Source: DATAAP01 sp041690495 (GTDB taxonomy: Bacteria; Pseudomonadota; Alphaproteobacteria; CACIAM-22H2). Taken from it: a stretch of 64,000 nucleotides of DNA. How positions within the stretch are numbered: position 1 is the stretch's first letter; every line of letters begins with the position of its first letter. The stretch covers positions 186,001-250,000 of the forward strand of contig JAWLHE010000005.1 in NCBI GenBank assembly GCA_041690495.1. Direction: 5' to 3'. Of this stretch, positions 32,479 through 41,046 are shown in pieces. The notes under the pieces were generated by a model, which made no database searches, was not told the DNA's origin, and saw only the letters and a program-made list of their open reading frames with translations. The position numbers were made by a program, and so were the translations under genes.

Positions 32479-35400
32479 TATGTCGAGCTGCAGGTGACGA
32501 GCAATTTCAGCTTCCTGCGCGGCGGCTCGCATCCGCACGAGCTGGTCGCACAGGCGGCCCTGCTCGGCCATCCCGCGATTGCGATCACCGACCGCAACAC
32601 GCTCGCCGGCATCGTCCGCGCCCATTCGCATATCAGGACCGAGAAGCTGGCGACGCGGCTGATCGTCGGCGCGCGGCTCGACCTCACCGACGCGCCGGGC
32701 CTGCTCTGCCTGCCGCGCGACCGCGCCGCCTATGGCCGGCTCGCCACCCTGCTGACGGTCGGCAAGCGCCGCGCCGGGAAAGGCCAGTGCCATCTCGCGC
32801 TGGCCGACGTGCTGGCGCATGGCGACGGCCAGACCATGATCGTCGTGCCGCCCGAGAAACCCGACGACGCGTTCGCCCGCGCGCTCGACCGCCTCGGCGT
32901 CGAGTTCCGCCGGCGCTGCTATCTCGCCGCGAGCCATCTCTATCGCGGCGACGATGCCGCGCGCATCGCGCATCTGGCCGCTCTTGCGCGCGATGCACGG
33001 GTTCCGCTCGTCGCCACCAACGACGTGCATTTCCACGCGCCCGAGCGGCGCCCCCTGCAGGACGTGCTGACCTGTATCCGCGAGAAATGCACGATCCGCG
33101 AGGCCGGCTTCCACCTGTTTGCCAACGCCGAACGGCACCTGAAGCCGCCGGCGGAGATGGCGCGGCTGTTCCGCAGAAATCCCGAGGCAATCGCACGCAC
33201 GGTCGAGATCGCCGAGATCTGCCGCTTCAGCCTGGACGAGCTGCGCTACGAATATCCCGCCGAGACGCCGCATACCGGCCGCACCCCGCAGGAGGAGCTG
33301 GTCTTCCTCGCCTGGAAGGGTGCCGCATGGCGCTATCCGGAGGGCATTCCCGAACCGGTGCGCAAGGGGCTCGACCAGGAGCTGGCGCTGATCGCGGAGA
33401 AGAACTACGCGCCGTTCTTCCTCACCGTCCACCACATCGTCAGCTATGCGCGCAACAACGGCATCCTCTGTCAGGGCCGCGGCTCCGCGGCGAACTCGGT
33501 GGTGTGCTTCTGCCTCGGCATCACCGAAGTCGACCCGACCAAACACAAATTGCTGTTCGCGCGCTTCGTCAGCGCCGCGCGCAACGAGCCGCCCGACATC
33601 GACGTCGATTTCGAGCACGAGCGCCGCGAGGAAGTGATCCAGCACATCTACGAGAAATACGGCCGTGACCATGCCGCTCTCGCCGCAACCGTCATCCATT
33701 ATCGCGCGCGCGCCGCAATCCGCGACGTCGGCAAGGTCATGGGCCTGTCGCGCGATACCATATCGGCGCTGGCCGGCACGACCTGGGGCTGGAGCAGCGA
33801 GGCAATCCAGGAGCAGCAGGTGCGCGAGATCGGCCTCGATCCGACCGACCGTACCTTGCGCCTGACGCTCGCTCTTGCCCAGGGGCTGATCGGATTTCCC
33901 CGCCACCTCTCGCAGCATGTCGGCGGCTTCGTCATCAGCCGCACGCCGCTCTACGAGCTGGTTCCCATCGAGAACGCGGCCATGGAGGACCGCACCGTCA
34001 TCGAATGGGACAAGGACGATCTGAGCGACCTCGACATGCTCAAGGTCGACGTGCTGGCGCTCGGTATGCTGACCTGCATCCGCAAGGGCTTCGAGCTGAT
34101 CGGACGCCACTATGGCAGGAAGCTGACGATCGCCACCATCCCGCATGACGAGAAGCCGGTCTACGACATGCTGTGCAGGGCCGATTCCATCGGCGTGTTC
34201 CAGGTCGAGAGCCGCGCCCAGATGAGCATGCTGCCGCGGCTCAGGCCGCGCGAGTTCTACGACCTGGTGATCGAGGTGGCGATCGTGCGGCCGGGGCCGA
34301 TCCAAGGCGATATGGTCCATCCGTACCTGCGCCGGCGCGAGGGAAAGGAGGCGGTCGAGTATCCGTCGGAGGAGCTGCGCGAAGTCCTGCACAAGACGCT
34401 CGGCGTGCCGCTGTTCCAGGAGCAGGCGATGCAGATCGCGATCGTCGCCGCCGGCTTCACCGGCGACGAGGCGGACGCGCTGCGGCGCGCGATGGCGACG
34501 TTCAAGGTCAACGGCAACATCCCGAAATTCCGCACCAAGATGATCGAGGGCATGGTCGCCAACGGCTATGCGCGCGACTTCGCCGAGCGCTGCTTCAGCC
34601 AGATCGAGGGCTTCGGCAATTACGGCTTCCCCGAATCACACGCCGCGAGCTTCGCCAAGCTGGTCTACGTCTCGGCGTGGCTCAAATGCTTCCATCCCGA
34701 CGTCTTCGCCTGCGCGCTGCTCAACAGCCAGCCGATGGGCTTCTATGCCCCGGCGCAGATCGTGCGCGACGCGCGCGACCACGATGTCGAGGTGCGTCCC
34801 GTCGACGTGAACCGCAGCGAGTGGGATTGCACGCTCGAGCCGGCAGAGGGTCCGGTACGGGCGCTGCGGCTCGGCTTTCGCCAGGTCAAGGGCTTCTCTG
34901 AAAAGGATGCACAGGCTCTTGTCGAAAATCGCGGGACCGGCTACGCCGACCCGCACGACCTCGCCCGGCGCGCCGGCCTTCCGGCGCAGGCGATCGCCTG
35001 CCTCGCCCGCGCCGATGCATGGGGCTCGGCCGGGCTCAGCCGCCGACCCGCCCTGTGGGCGGCGCAAGCCGTTCCGCCGTCGTCTCTGCCGCTGCTCGCG
35101 GCGGCCGAGCGCGTCAGCGACGTCGCCGCGACGGCCCCGGCGCTGCCGGCAATGTCGCTGGGCGAGCAGGTCGTCGAGGACTACACCACGCTCCGCCTGT
35201 CGCTGAAGGCGCACCCCATGCAACTCCTGCGCGGCCGGTTCGATCCCCATGGCACCGTGCCCGCCTGCCGCCTGGCTGAAATGAAATCCGGCGACCGGGT
35301 TCGTGTCGCCGGCCTGGTCATCGTCCGCCAGCAGCCCGGCACGTCGAAGGGGGTCATCTTCATGACCATCGAGGACGAGACCGGCATCGCCAATCTGATC

Positions 35401-35646
35401 GTCTGGCCGCAGGTCTTCGAGACCTTCCGCACGATCGTGCTGGGCGCGAAGCTGATCCGCGCAGAGGGCAAATTGCAGCGCGAAGGTCTTGTGACTCACG
35501 TCGTGGCGCAGCATATGGTTGATATGTCCCGCTGGCTGCGCGAGCTGGATGAGGCTGGCCCGCCCCGGAACGCCAGCGCCCGGACCGACGGACCGAACCG
35601 CCCTGACGCCCGGCCGCTGCCCTATACTTCCCGGGATTTTCATTGA
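32470..35646 (+). CDS. dnaE2: Error-prone DNA polymerase III alpha-type, DnaE2
   Basis: 1058 aa. N-terminal PHP domain (ELQVTSNFSFLRGGSHPHELVAQA, then ITDRNTLAGIVRAH), polymerase C domain with the catalytic aspartates in PPDIDVDFEHERREEVIQH near residue 376, VGGFVISRTPLYELVP, and a C-terminal OB domain (GDRVRVAGLVIVRQQPG). It lacks the longer tail of replicative DnaE, which fits DnaE2. DnaE2 acts with ImuA and ImuB in SOS-induced mutagenesis. It is third in the cassette, 167 bp after imuB, with the repeat and a start-site hairpin between. Expression may therefore be uncoupled from imuB at the level of translation. Confidence 0.96.
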   Translation: MTSYVELQVTSNFSFLRGGSHPHELVAQAALLGHPAIAITDRNTLAGIVRAHSHIRTEKLATRLIVGARLDLTDAPGLLCLPRDRAAYGRLATLLTVGKRRAGKGQCHLALADVLAHGDGQTMIVVPPEKPDDAFARALDRLGVEFRRRCYLAASHLYRGDDAARIAHLAALARDARVPLVATNDVHFHAPERRPLQDVLTCIREKCTIREAGFHLFANAERHLKPPAEMARLFRRNPEAIARTVEIAEICRFSLDELRYEYPAETPHTGRTPQEELVFLAWKGAAWRYPEGIPEPVRKGLDQELALIAEKNYAPFFLTVHHIVSYARNNGILCQGRGSAANSVVCFCLGITEVDPTKHKLLFARFVSAARNEPPDIDVDFEHERREEVIQHIYEKYGRDHAALAATVIHYRARAAIRDVGKVMGLSRDTISALAGTTWGWSSEAIQEQQVREIGLDPTDRTLRLTLALAQGLIGFPRHLSQHVGGFVISRTPLYELVPIENAAMEDRTVIEWDKDDLSDLDMLKVDVLALGMLTCIRKGFELIGRHYGRKLTIATIPHDEKPVYDMLCRADSIGVFQVESRAQMSMLPRLRPREFYDLVIEVAIVRPGPIQGDMVHPYLRRREGKEAVEYPSEELREVLHKTLGVPLFQEQAMQIAIVAAGFTGDEADALRRAMATFKVNGNIPKFRTKMIEGMVANGYARDFAERCFSQIEGFGNYGFPESHAASFAKLVYVSAWLKCFHPDVFACALLNSQPMGFYAPAQIVRDARDHDVEVRPVDVNRSEWDCTLEPAEGPVRALRLGFRQVKGFSEKDAQALVENRGTGYADPHDLARRAGLPAQAIACLARADAWGSAGLSRRPALWAAQAVPPSSLPLLAAAERVSDVAATAPALPAMSLGEQVVEDYTTLRLSLKAHPMQLLRGRFDPHGTVPACRLAEMKSGDRVRVAGLVIVRQQPGTSKGVIFMTIEDETGIANLIVWPQVFETFRTIVLGAKLIRAEGKLQREGLVTHVVAQHMVDMSRWLRELDEAGPPRNASARTDGPNRPDARPLPYTSRDFH

Positions 35647-35770
35647 CTTCCGGGCGACTCCTCTCCCGCTACATCATGCGAGTATCCGCTTCCCGGAAAG
35701 ACCCGGTGGTCGTAAGCCCGTCGCCAATCTAGCTTTCTTAAGAACTCTCAATTAGAACCAAGAGAACATC

Positions 35771-36163
35771 ATGCCGTTTGATCTCGCACCCGATCCGCAC
35801 ATGCCGCAAACCAACCCGCGCGACTGGATCAAGGCCCTTCGGCTCGGATTCCGGCAACTCTGCCCCCGTTGCGGTCGCGGCGCCATGTTTCTGCGGTATC
35901 TGAAGGTTCACCCGGCCTGCCCGGGTTGCGGGCTGGACCTGTCGAGCTTCCGTGCCGATGACGCTCCGCCCTATTTCACAATCCTCCTCGTCGGGCATGT
36001 GATCGTTCCGGCCATGCTGATGCTCGAGCAGTCCGCACACCCGCCGGAATGGGTCCATGCGGCCTTGTGGGTACCGCTGACGCTTGCCCTGACGCTCCTG
36101 CTCCTGCCAAGAGTCAAGGGGGCGGTGATCGGCTGGCACTGGGCCGCGGCTCTGCGCGGGTGA
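35771..36163 (+). CDS. DUF983 family membrane protein
   Basis: 130 aa. After a polar N-terminus comes the zinc-finger-like part LCPRCGRGAMFLRYLKVHPACPGCGLDLSSFRADDAPPYFTILLVGHVI, the DUF983 pattern with two CxxC pairs, then two hydrophobic helices. Function unknown; DUF983 proteins are small inner-membrane proteins of alphaproteobacteria, often placed after rnr. Here the SOS cassette and PEP-CTERM gene stand between. Its TGA overlaps the start of the S41 peptidase gene (TGATG), so the two are coupled. Upstream AAGAGAA may serve as ribosome binding site. Confidence 0.88.
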   Translation: MPFDLAPDPHMPQTNPRDWIKALRLGFRQLCPRCGRGAMFLRYLKVHPACPGCGLDLSSFRADDAPPYFTILLVGHVIVPAMLMLEQSAHPPEWVHAALWVPLTLALTLLLLPRVKGAVIGWHWAAALRG

Positions 36164-37773
36164 TGCGGTACACGGCCGCTCTGCACTTCAGGTATCCTTC
36201 AGGGCCCCGCCGGGCGCAACCGCGCCGTCACGTGCTGGGGGCCGCCATCCTGCTGCTCCTGGCCGCCTGCGGCGGACATCGCGAAGCCGCCCAGGGCAGG
36301 AATCCGGATTCGATGCCGCCGGTCGCGACGCGGCTCTTCTCGGTCGCCTACGACCAGATCAACGAGCGCTACGTCAATCCCGTGTCGTTATCGAGCCTCA
36401 CCGACGCCGGACTCGGCAATCTGAGCAAGCTCGATACCAAGTTCGAAGTGCGCCGGAACGGCACCACGATCGAGCTGCGCGAGGAAGGCGTTCAGGTTGC
36501 CCTGCTCGACCTGCCGACGCGAGAGGACGATGCCCGCCGCTGGGCGCAGGTGACGGTCGCCGCCCTCGACGCCGGCCGCGTCCATTCGACGGCACTGCGC
36601 GCCACGGCACCGGAGGTTCTCTACCAGACCGTATTCGATGGCGCGCTGACCAAGCTCGACGCCTATTCGCGCTATTCCAGCCAGGAGACCGCGCGCGAGA
36701 ACCGCGCCAGTCGCGACGGGTTCAGCGGCATCGGCATCACCATCGAGATGGACCCGGAGGGGCTAGTGCGGGTTTCGAGCGTGTTCAGCGGCTCGCCGGC
36801 CGATCGCAGCGGCCTTCGCATCGACGACCGGATCACGCATATCGACGGAGATCCCGTGCTCGGCAAGGATGCGCGCGACATCGTCCGCCAGCTGCGCGGG
36901 CCGATCGGCCGCTCGGTCGACGTGACCGTGAAGCGCGCCGATCTCAAGGCCCCGGTGAATATCCAGATCACCCGCACGCTGATCGTGCCGCCGACAGTCA
37001 AGTACCGGCGCGACGGCAATGTCGCCTATATCAAGCTGTCAGGCTTCAATCATCGCACCACCGACCACCTCACTGCACAGATCAAGGCGGCGCTGACCGA
37101 TATCGGCCCCGACCTCGAAGGCATCATCCTCGATCTGCGCGGCAATCTTGGCGGCCTGCTCGACCAGTCGATTTCGGTCGCCGACCTGTTCCTCGCCGAC
37201 GGGCAGATCGTGTCGACGCGGGGCCGCCATCATGCCAGCGCGCAATCCACCGAAGCCTCGCCCGGCGATGTCGGCGAACGCATCCCTTTGGTCGTTCTCG
37301 TCAACGGCGGGTCGGCATCGGCCTCGGAAATCGTCGCCGCGGCGCTGCAGGACAACAGCCGCGCCGTGGTGATCGGTTCGACCTCGTTCGGCAAGGGCTC
37401 GGTCCAGACGGTGATCACGCTGCCGAACGATGGCGAGCTGGCCCTGACCTGGGCGCGCTTCTACTCGCCCTCGGGATATCCACTTCAGGATCTCGGCATC
37501 CTGCCGGCGGTGTGCACCAGCGGCACGGGCGAAGACGCCAACAGCATCCTGGAACGCATCCGCGCCGGCCGGCTCACCGATGCCAGGGTCATGGCCCGTT
37601 GGCGCGCCGCCGACCACGCCGACATGGACGGTCTGAAGCGGCTGCGCGAGATCTGCGCGCCCGATACCCGCGAGCGCGATGTCGATGTCGAGGTGGCGCG
37701 GCGGCTGCTCTCCGACCAGCCGCTCTATGCCCGCGCCCTGCATTCGGTCCAGATCGCGGCCAGGGCCCGGTAA
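36163..37773 (+). CDS. S41 family C-terminal-processing-type peptidase, probable lipoprotein
   Basis: 536 aa. After a basic N-terminus, the hydrophobic stretch LGAAILLLLAAC ends in a lipobox with Cys36, so it is likely anchored as a lipoprotein. PDZ domain at about 185-270 (FSGIGITIEMDPEGLVRVSSVFSGSPADRSGLRIDDRITHIDGD). Catalytic core with GIILDLRGNLGG, the Ser in VNGGSASASEIV near 386 and the Lys in STSFGKGSVQT near 410 completes the Ser-Lys dyad of CtpA/Prc proteases. The C-terminal 110 residues are a helical extension. ATG 36163 overlaps the DUF983 stop (TGATG). It would process envelope proteins; the target is unknown. Confidence 0.92.
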   Translation: MRYTAALHFRYPSGPRRAQPRRHVLGAAILLLLAACGGHREAAQGRNPDSMPPVATRLFSVAYDQINERYVNPVSLSSLTDAGLGNLSKLDTKFEVRRNGTTIELREEGVQVALLDLPTREDDARRWAQVTVAALDAGRVHSTALRATAPEVLYQTVFDGALTKLDAYSRYSSQETARENRASRDGFSGIGITIEMDPEGLVRVSSVFSGSPADRSGLRIDDRITHIDGDPVLGKDARDIVRQLRGPIGRSVDVTVKRADLKAPVNIQITRTLIVPPTVKYRRDGNVAYIKLSGFNHRTTDHLTAQIKAALTDIGPDLEGIILDLRGNLGGLLDQSISVADLFLADGQIVSTRGRHHASAQSTEASPGDVGERIPLVVLVNGGSASASEIVAAALQDNSRAVVIGSTSFGKGSVQTVITLPNDGELALTWARFYSPSGYPLQDLGILPAVCTSGTGEDANSILERIRAGRLTDARVMARWRAADHADMDGLKRLREICAPDTRERDVDVEVARRLLSDQPLYARALHSVQIAARAR

Positions 37774-37803
37774 ACGCCTGGATTCCTGCGGTAAACCGCG
37801 CCC

Positions 37804-37831
37804 TTGACAGGGGGGAAGGCCCCTGTATGTT
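37804..37831 (+). promoter_or_regulatory. Promoter of rpmG
   Basis: TTGACA (37804-37809) is consensus and TATGTT (37826-37831) follows after 16 bases. The spacer is a small inverted repeat (CAGGGG...CCCCTG). Predicted start is near 37838, about 20 bases before the rpmG ATG. Confidence 0.7.
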
Positions 37832-37857
37832 CGCCCACCTAATTCAAGAGGCCCGAA

Positions 37858-38025
37858 ATGGCAAAGTCGAAACCGATGCTGATCAAGATGGTCAGCACTG
37901 CCGATACCGGATTTTTCTACGTGACGAAGAAGAATCCGCGCAAGAACACGGAGAAGCTCGAGCTGCGCAAGTACGACCCGGTTGCGCGCAAGCACGTCGC
38001 CTTCAAGGAATCCAAGATCAAGTAG
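37858..38025 (+). CDS. rpmG: 50S ribosomal protein L33
   Basis: 55 aa, starting MAKSKPMLIKMVSTADTGFF and ending KHVAFKESKIK, the length and pattern of L33. The core YVTKKNPRKNTEKLELRKYDPVARKH is the usual L33 region. No CxxC zinc pairs are present, so this is the zinc-independent (C-) form. ATG 37858 follows AAGAGG five bases upstream, and a consensus-like promoter lies 27-54 bases before. It ends 25 bp before the convergent pleD stop. Confidence 0.96.
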   Translation: MAKSKPMLIKMVSTADTGFFYVTKKNPRKNTEKLELRKYDPVARKHVAFKESKIK

Positions 38026-38050
38026 CGCCCCGGGAGGGCGCTCCCACGGC

Positions 38051-39451
38051 TCAGGAGTTCGCCGCCACCGGCCGCGGCGACATGTCTTCGGTCGTGCCGA
38101 CGCGGTTGCGGCCGCCGCGCTTGGCGGCATACATCGCCGCATCGGCTGCATGCAGCAGAGTGTCCATCGTCTCGGCGCCCGGGCCGGTCACAGCCACGCC
38201 GATGCTGACCGTCACCGTAAGCTCGATGGTGCCGTTCGAGACCGCCACTGGCCCGCTCGCCACCTTGCGCCGCAGACGCTCGGCGACCGAGCTCGCGACC
38301 TGAAGGTTCGCCTCGGGCATCACCACGACGAACTCCTCGCCGCCCCAGCGCGCCACCGTGTCGAAGCCGCGGAGATGGCGCGAGAGGCGATTGGCCACGG
38401 CACGCAGTACCTCGTCGCCGACGGCATGGCCGTGCGTATCGTTGACGCTCTTGAAATGGTCGATGTCGACGAGCAGCAGTCCAAGCGACTTGCCCGAGGT
38501 TCTGGCCTGCTCGATCAGCGTGGAAAGGTGGCTGGACGCATAGCGTCGATTGTAGAGCCCGGTGAGCGTATCGGTAAGCGCCAGCGACATGCTGCGCTCG
38601 TAGTCGGCGCGCAATTGCTCCTGATAGCGACGCCTGCGGATCTGCGTGCGCACGCGCGCCACCAGCTCATTCTTGTCGACCGGACGCAGCAGGTAATCGT
38701 TGACGCCAAGATCGAGCGCACGCGCCAGGCGGTCGTGATCGCCTTCTTCGACGAGAGCCAGGATCGGCACCTGGCGCGTCGCCTCCTGCGAGCGCAATGC
38801 GGCGCAGAAGCGCAGCCCGTCGGCGTCGCGCATGACGAGGCTGACGACGATCAGCTCGAAACGGCCTTCTGCGGCGCGCGACAGCGCCGCCGGCCCGCCG
38901 GCCGCCACCTCGATCGCATGGCGGTCGATCGCCAGCGCCGTCGTAACCCGCTCGGTCGCCGGACCGTTATCCTCGATCACCAGAATGCGCGCCTCGTCGG
39001 CTTTCTCCTCGGCCGGATCACCGATACTGATGCCGAGCTGCGCACTGGTCGATTGGCGCAAGCGCCATTCGTCGGCCAGCATCTTCAGCCGCACCAGCGA
39101 GCGAATGCGCGCGTAGAGCGCCACGTCGTTGACCGGCTTGGTCAGAAAGTCGTCGGCACCCGCCTCAAGGCCGCGGACGCGGTCTTCGACATCGGACAGC
39201 GCCGTGACCATGACGACCGGCACATGCCGCGTGCGCCCGTCTGCCTTCAGGCGGCGGCATACCTCGAATCCATCCATCCCGGGCATCATCACGTCGAGAA
39301 GGATTATGTCCGGCGGATTCGCCGAAGCGGTCTCCAGCGCCTCAGGGCCGCTGAACGCGGTCGTGACGTTGAAATATTCGGCCGTCAGCCGCGCTTCGAG
39401 CAGCTTGACGTTCGGCAACAGGTCATCGACGACAAGTACGCGTGCCGACAT
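38051..39451 (-). CDS. pleD: PleD-type diguanylate cyclase (REC-REC-GGDEF)
   Basis: 466 aa in the PleD order. REC1 (about 1-125) has a phospho-acceptor Asp in IILLDVMMPGMDG. REC2 (about 150-270) has the degenerate equivalent VVSLVMRDADG, with Ser at the usual Asp, so it likely serves as an adaptor. GGDEF domain has RWGGEEFVVVM as active site, preceded five residues earlier by RGFD, an intact inhibitory I-site. It makes c-di-GMP after phosphorylation-driven dimerisation and drives the swarmer-to-stalked transition in Caulobacter. divK lies upstream by 25 bp and the two are probably one unit. Confidence 0.95.
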   Translation of the reverse strand: MSARVLVVDDLLPNVKLLEARLTAEYFNVTTAFSGPEALETASANPPDIILLDVMMPGMDGFEVCRRLKADGRTRHVPVVMVTALSDVEDRVRGLEAGADDFLTKPVNDVALYARIRSLVRLKMLADEWRLRQSTSAQLGISIGDPAEEKADEARILVIEDNGPATERVTTALAIDRHAIEVAAGGPAALSRAAEGRFELIVVSLVMRDADGLRFCAALRSQEATRQVPILALVEEGDHDRLARALDLGVNDYLLRPVDKNELVARVRTQIRRRRYQEQLRADYERSMSLALTDTLTGLYNRRYASSHLSTLIEQARTSGKSLGLLLVDIDHFKSVNDTHGHAVGDEVLRAVANRLSRHLRGFDTVARWGGEEFVVVMPEANLQVASSVAERLRRKVASGPVAVSNGTIELTVTVSIGVAVTGPGAETMDTLLHAADAAMYAAKRGGRNRVGTTEDMSPRPVAANS

Positions 39452-39476
39452 CGCAGGTTGTCCGGCCGGCAGCGGT

Positions 39477-39842
39477 TCAGTTCAGGAAGCGTTCGACGGT
39501 CTCGAGAAACTTCGTGACCGAAATGGGTTTGGCAATGTACGCCTCACATCCGCCTTGCCGAATTTTTTCCTCGTCGCCCTTCATCGCGAAGGCGGTGACG
39601 GCGATGATCGGGATGGCACGCAGCTCCGGGTCCTCCTTGAGCCACTTTGTCACTTCGAGGCCCGAGATTTCCGGCAGTTGGATGTCCATGAGGATGAGGT
39701 CCGGACGGTGCTCCCGCGCGATCCGCATTGCGTCCAGCCCATCCTTCGTCTGCAGCGTGCCGTAGCCATGCGCCTCGAGAAGATCATGAAACAGCTTCAT
39801 GTTGAGATCATTGTCTTCAACAATCAGGACGGTCTTGGACAT
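39477..39842 (-). CDS. divK: Single-domain response regulator DivK
   Basis: 121-aa receiver domain with no output domain. The acidic pair is in VLIVEDNDLNMKLFHDLLE, the phospho-acceptor Asp in LILMDIQLPEISGLEVTKW near residue 53, and the Lys in AYIAKPISV near 105. DivK controls the CckA kinase/phosphatase switch through DivL and so the level of active CtrA. It starts at ATG 39842 with AAGG upstream; the longer frame to 39941 lacks similarity. It is cotranscribed with pleD, an order conserved from Caulobacter onward. The cckA gene lies in the same window. Confidence 0.95.
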   Translation of the reverse strand: MSKTVLIVEDNDLNMKLFHDLLEAHGYGTLQTKDGLDAMRIAREHRPDLILMDIQLPEISGLEVTKWLKEDPELRAIPIIAVTAFAMKGDEEKIRQGGCEAYIAKPISVTKFLETVERFLN

Positions 39843-40053
39843 TTCGTTACCTTCTGTCGCCCCAGCAGATCCTGCCGCGCCCCCGGCGCCGGTCGGCAGG
39901 TCTACCCCCGGATGTGCCGTGTCACCAGAAGCCGACCGCAACGGGTAGGATTACGTTCCGATACCTCTGACATCAGCGAGACAATTAAGGGGCCATTTGC
40001 GTTAAGATTTGGTAACCAGAACGCGAAAGCCGAGTTCTTACGGGGCACTACCA

Positions 40054-40968
40054 TTGCGAGTGGGCATTGATCTAGGCGGCACCAAGATCGAGGCGCTCGC
40101 ACTCGGCCGCGGCGGCGAGGAGCTGCTGCGCCGGCGAGTCACCACGCCGGCGGGACGTTACGAGGAGACACTGGATGCGGTCGCGCACCTGGTTGACGCC
40201 CTCGAGCGCGAGACCGGCAGGTGCGGCATGGTCGGAGTCGGCATCCCGGGCACGATCTCGCCAGCCACCGGCTTGATCAAGAATGCGAACTCGGTGTGCC
40301 TGATCGGCCATGCGCTCGACAAGGATCTCGAACGGCGCCTGGGCCGCCCCGTCCGCCTCGCCAATGACGCCGACTGCTTCGCCCTGTCAGAGGCGACGGA
40401 CGGCGCCGGCGCCGGCGCCATGAGCGTGTTCGGCGCCATCCTCGGCACCGGGGTCGGCGGCGGCCTGATTTATGAGGGGCGTCTGATCCAGGGTCCCAAT
40501 GCCATCGCCGGCGAATGGGGCCACAATCCCCTGCCCTGGCCGAGGATCTGGCCCCATGGCGACGAGCGGCCGGGTCCGCGGTGCTATTGCGGCAGGTCGG
40601 GGTGCATCGAGACTTTCCTCTCCGGGCCCGGCCTTGCGCGCGACCACGAGGCAGCAACCGGAGACGCGAGGGCTCCCGCCGAAATCGCCGCCGCAGCCGC
40701 CTCCGGCGAGCCCGCGGCGAACGCGTCTCTCGATCGCTATGTCGACCGCCTCGCGCGCGCGCTGGCCGGCGTGATCAACATTTTCGATCCTGACGTGATC
40801 GTGCTCGGCGGCGGCATGTCGAAGGTCGCGCGGCTCTACGAGGAGGTGCCGCGCCGCTGGGGCGCCTGGGTGTTCTCGGACCGGGTCGATACCAGGCTGC
40901 TGCCGCCGGTGCATGGCGATTCGAGCGGCGTGCGCGGCGCAGCCTGGCTGTGGCCGGAACCGAACTGA
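40054..40968 (+). CDS. ROK family sugar kinase
   Basis: 304 aa. The start MRVGIDLGGTKIEALAL (phosphate-1 loop) begins at TTG 40054; a TTG at 40009 adds 15 residues. LANDADCFALSEA near 110 holds the catalytic Asp. The ROK signature is GAILGTGVGGGLIYEGRLIQGPNAIAGEWGHNPL. The zinc site is CYCGRSGCIETFLSG, with the His in EWGHN. Such proteins are fructokinases, N-acetylglucosamine kinases or N-acetylmannosamine kinases; the glycine-rich part fits Mak/NagK, but the sugar is unknown. It is divergent from divK and lies alone. Confidence 0.9.
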   Translation: MRVGIDLGGTKIEALALGRGGEELLRRRVTTPAGRYEETLDAVAHLVDALERETGRCGMVGVGIPGTISPATGLIKNANSVCLIGHALDKDLERRLGRPVRLANDADCFALSEATDGAGAGAMSVFGAILGTGVGGGLIYEGRLIQGPNAIAGEWGHNPLPWPRIWPHGDERPGPRCYCGRSGCIETFLSGPGLARDHEAATGDARAPAEIAAAAASGEPAANASLDRYVDRLARALAGVINIFDPDVIVLGGGMSKVARLYEEVPRRWGAWVFSDRVDTRLLPPVHGDSSGVRGAAWLWPEPN

Positions 40969-40990
40969 GCGGCACGCCCTCCGCCCGCGC

Positions 40991-41025
40991 AAAAGAAAAA
41001 GGCCCGCCGGCATTGCCGGCGGGCC
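40991..41025 (-). terminator. Rho-independent terminator of the solute-binding protein gene
   Basis: An exact 11-bp stem (GGCCCGCCGGC, 41001-41011; GCCGGCGGGCC, 41015-41025) with a three-base loop. Read on the minus strand it is followed by TTTTTCTTTT (41000-40991). It lies 21 bp after the stop of the gene at 41047. Confidence 0.9.
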
Positions 41026-41046
41026 CGTGCTCCGAAGCGTCGAGCG

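Noticed and set aside
32320..34392. 690-codon frame antisense to dnaE2
   Set aside because: High-GC shadow of dnaE2; composition is Asp/Arg/Gly-rich as expected from antisense of coding DNA.
35740..35758. GAAC-N9-GAAC before the DUF983 gene, resembling a LexA box
   Set aside because: Spacer is nine, not seven, so it does not fit the alphaproteobacterial box.
38026..38050. Possible bidirectional terminator between rpmG and pleD (CGCCC...GGGCG)
   Set aside because: Stem of about five pairs and no T-run; too weak.
39950..40016. Possible CtrA box near divK (minus strand TTAC-N6-TTAAC; plus TTAA-N7-TAAC)
   Set aside because: Spacing is six, or a half-site is wrong; too weak to call.
41001..41025. 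The same hairpin as a terminator of the ROK kinase gene on the plus strand
   Set aside because: No T-run follows on the plus strand; the T-run is only on the minus strand side.
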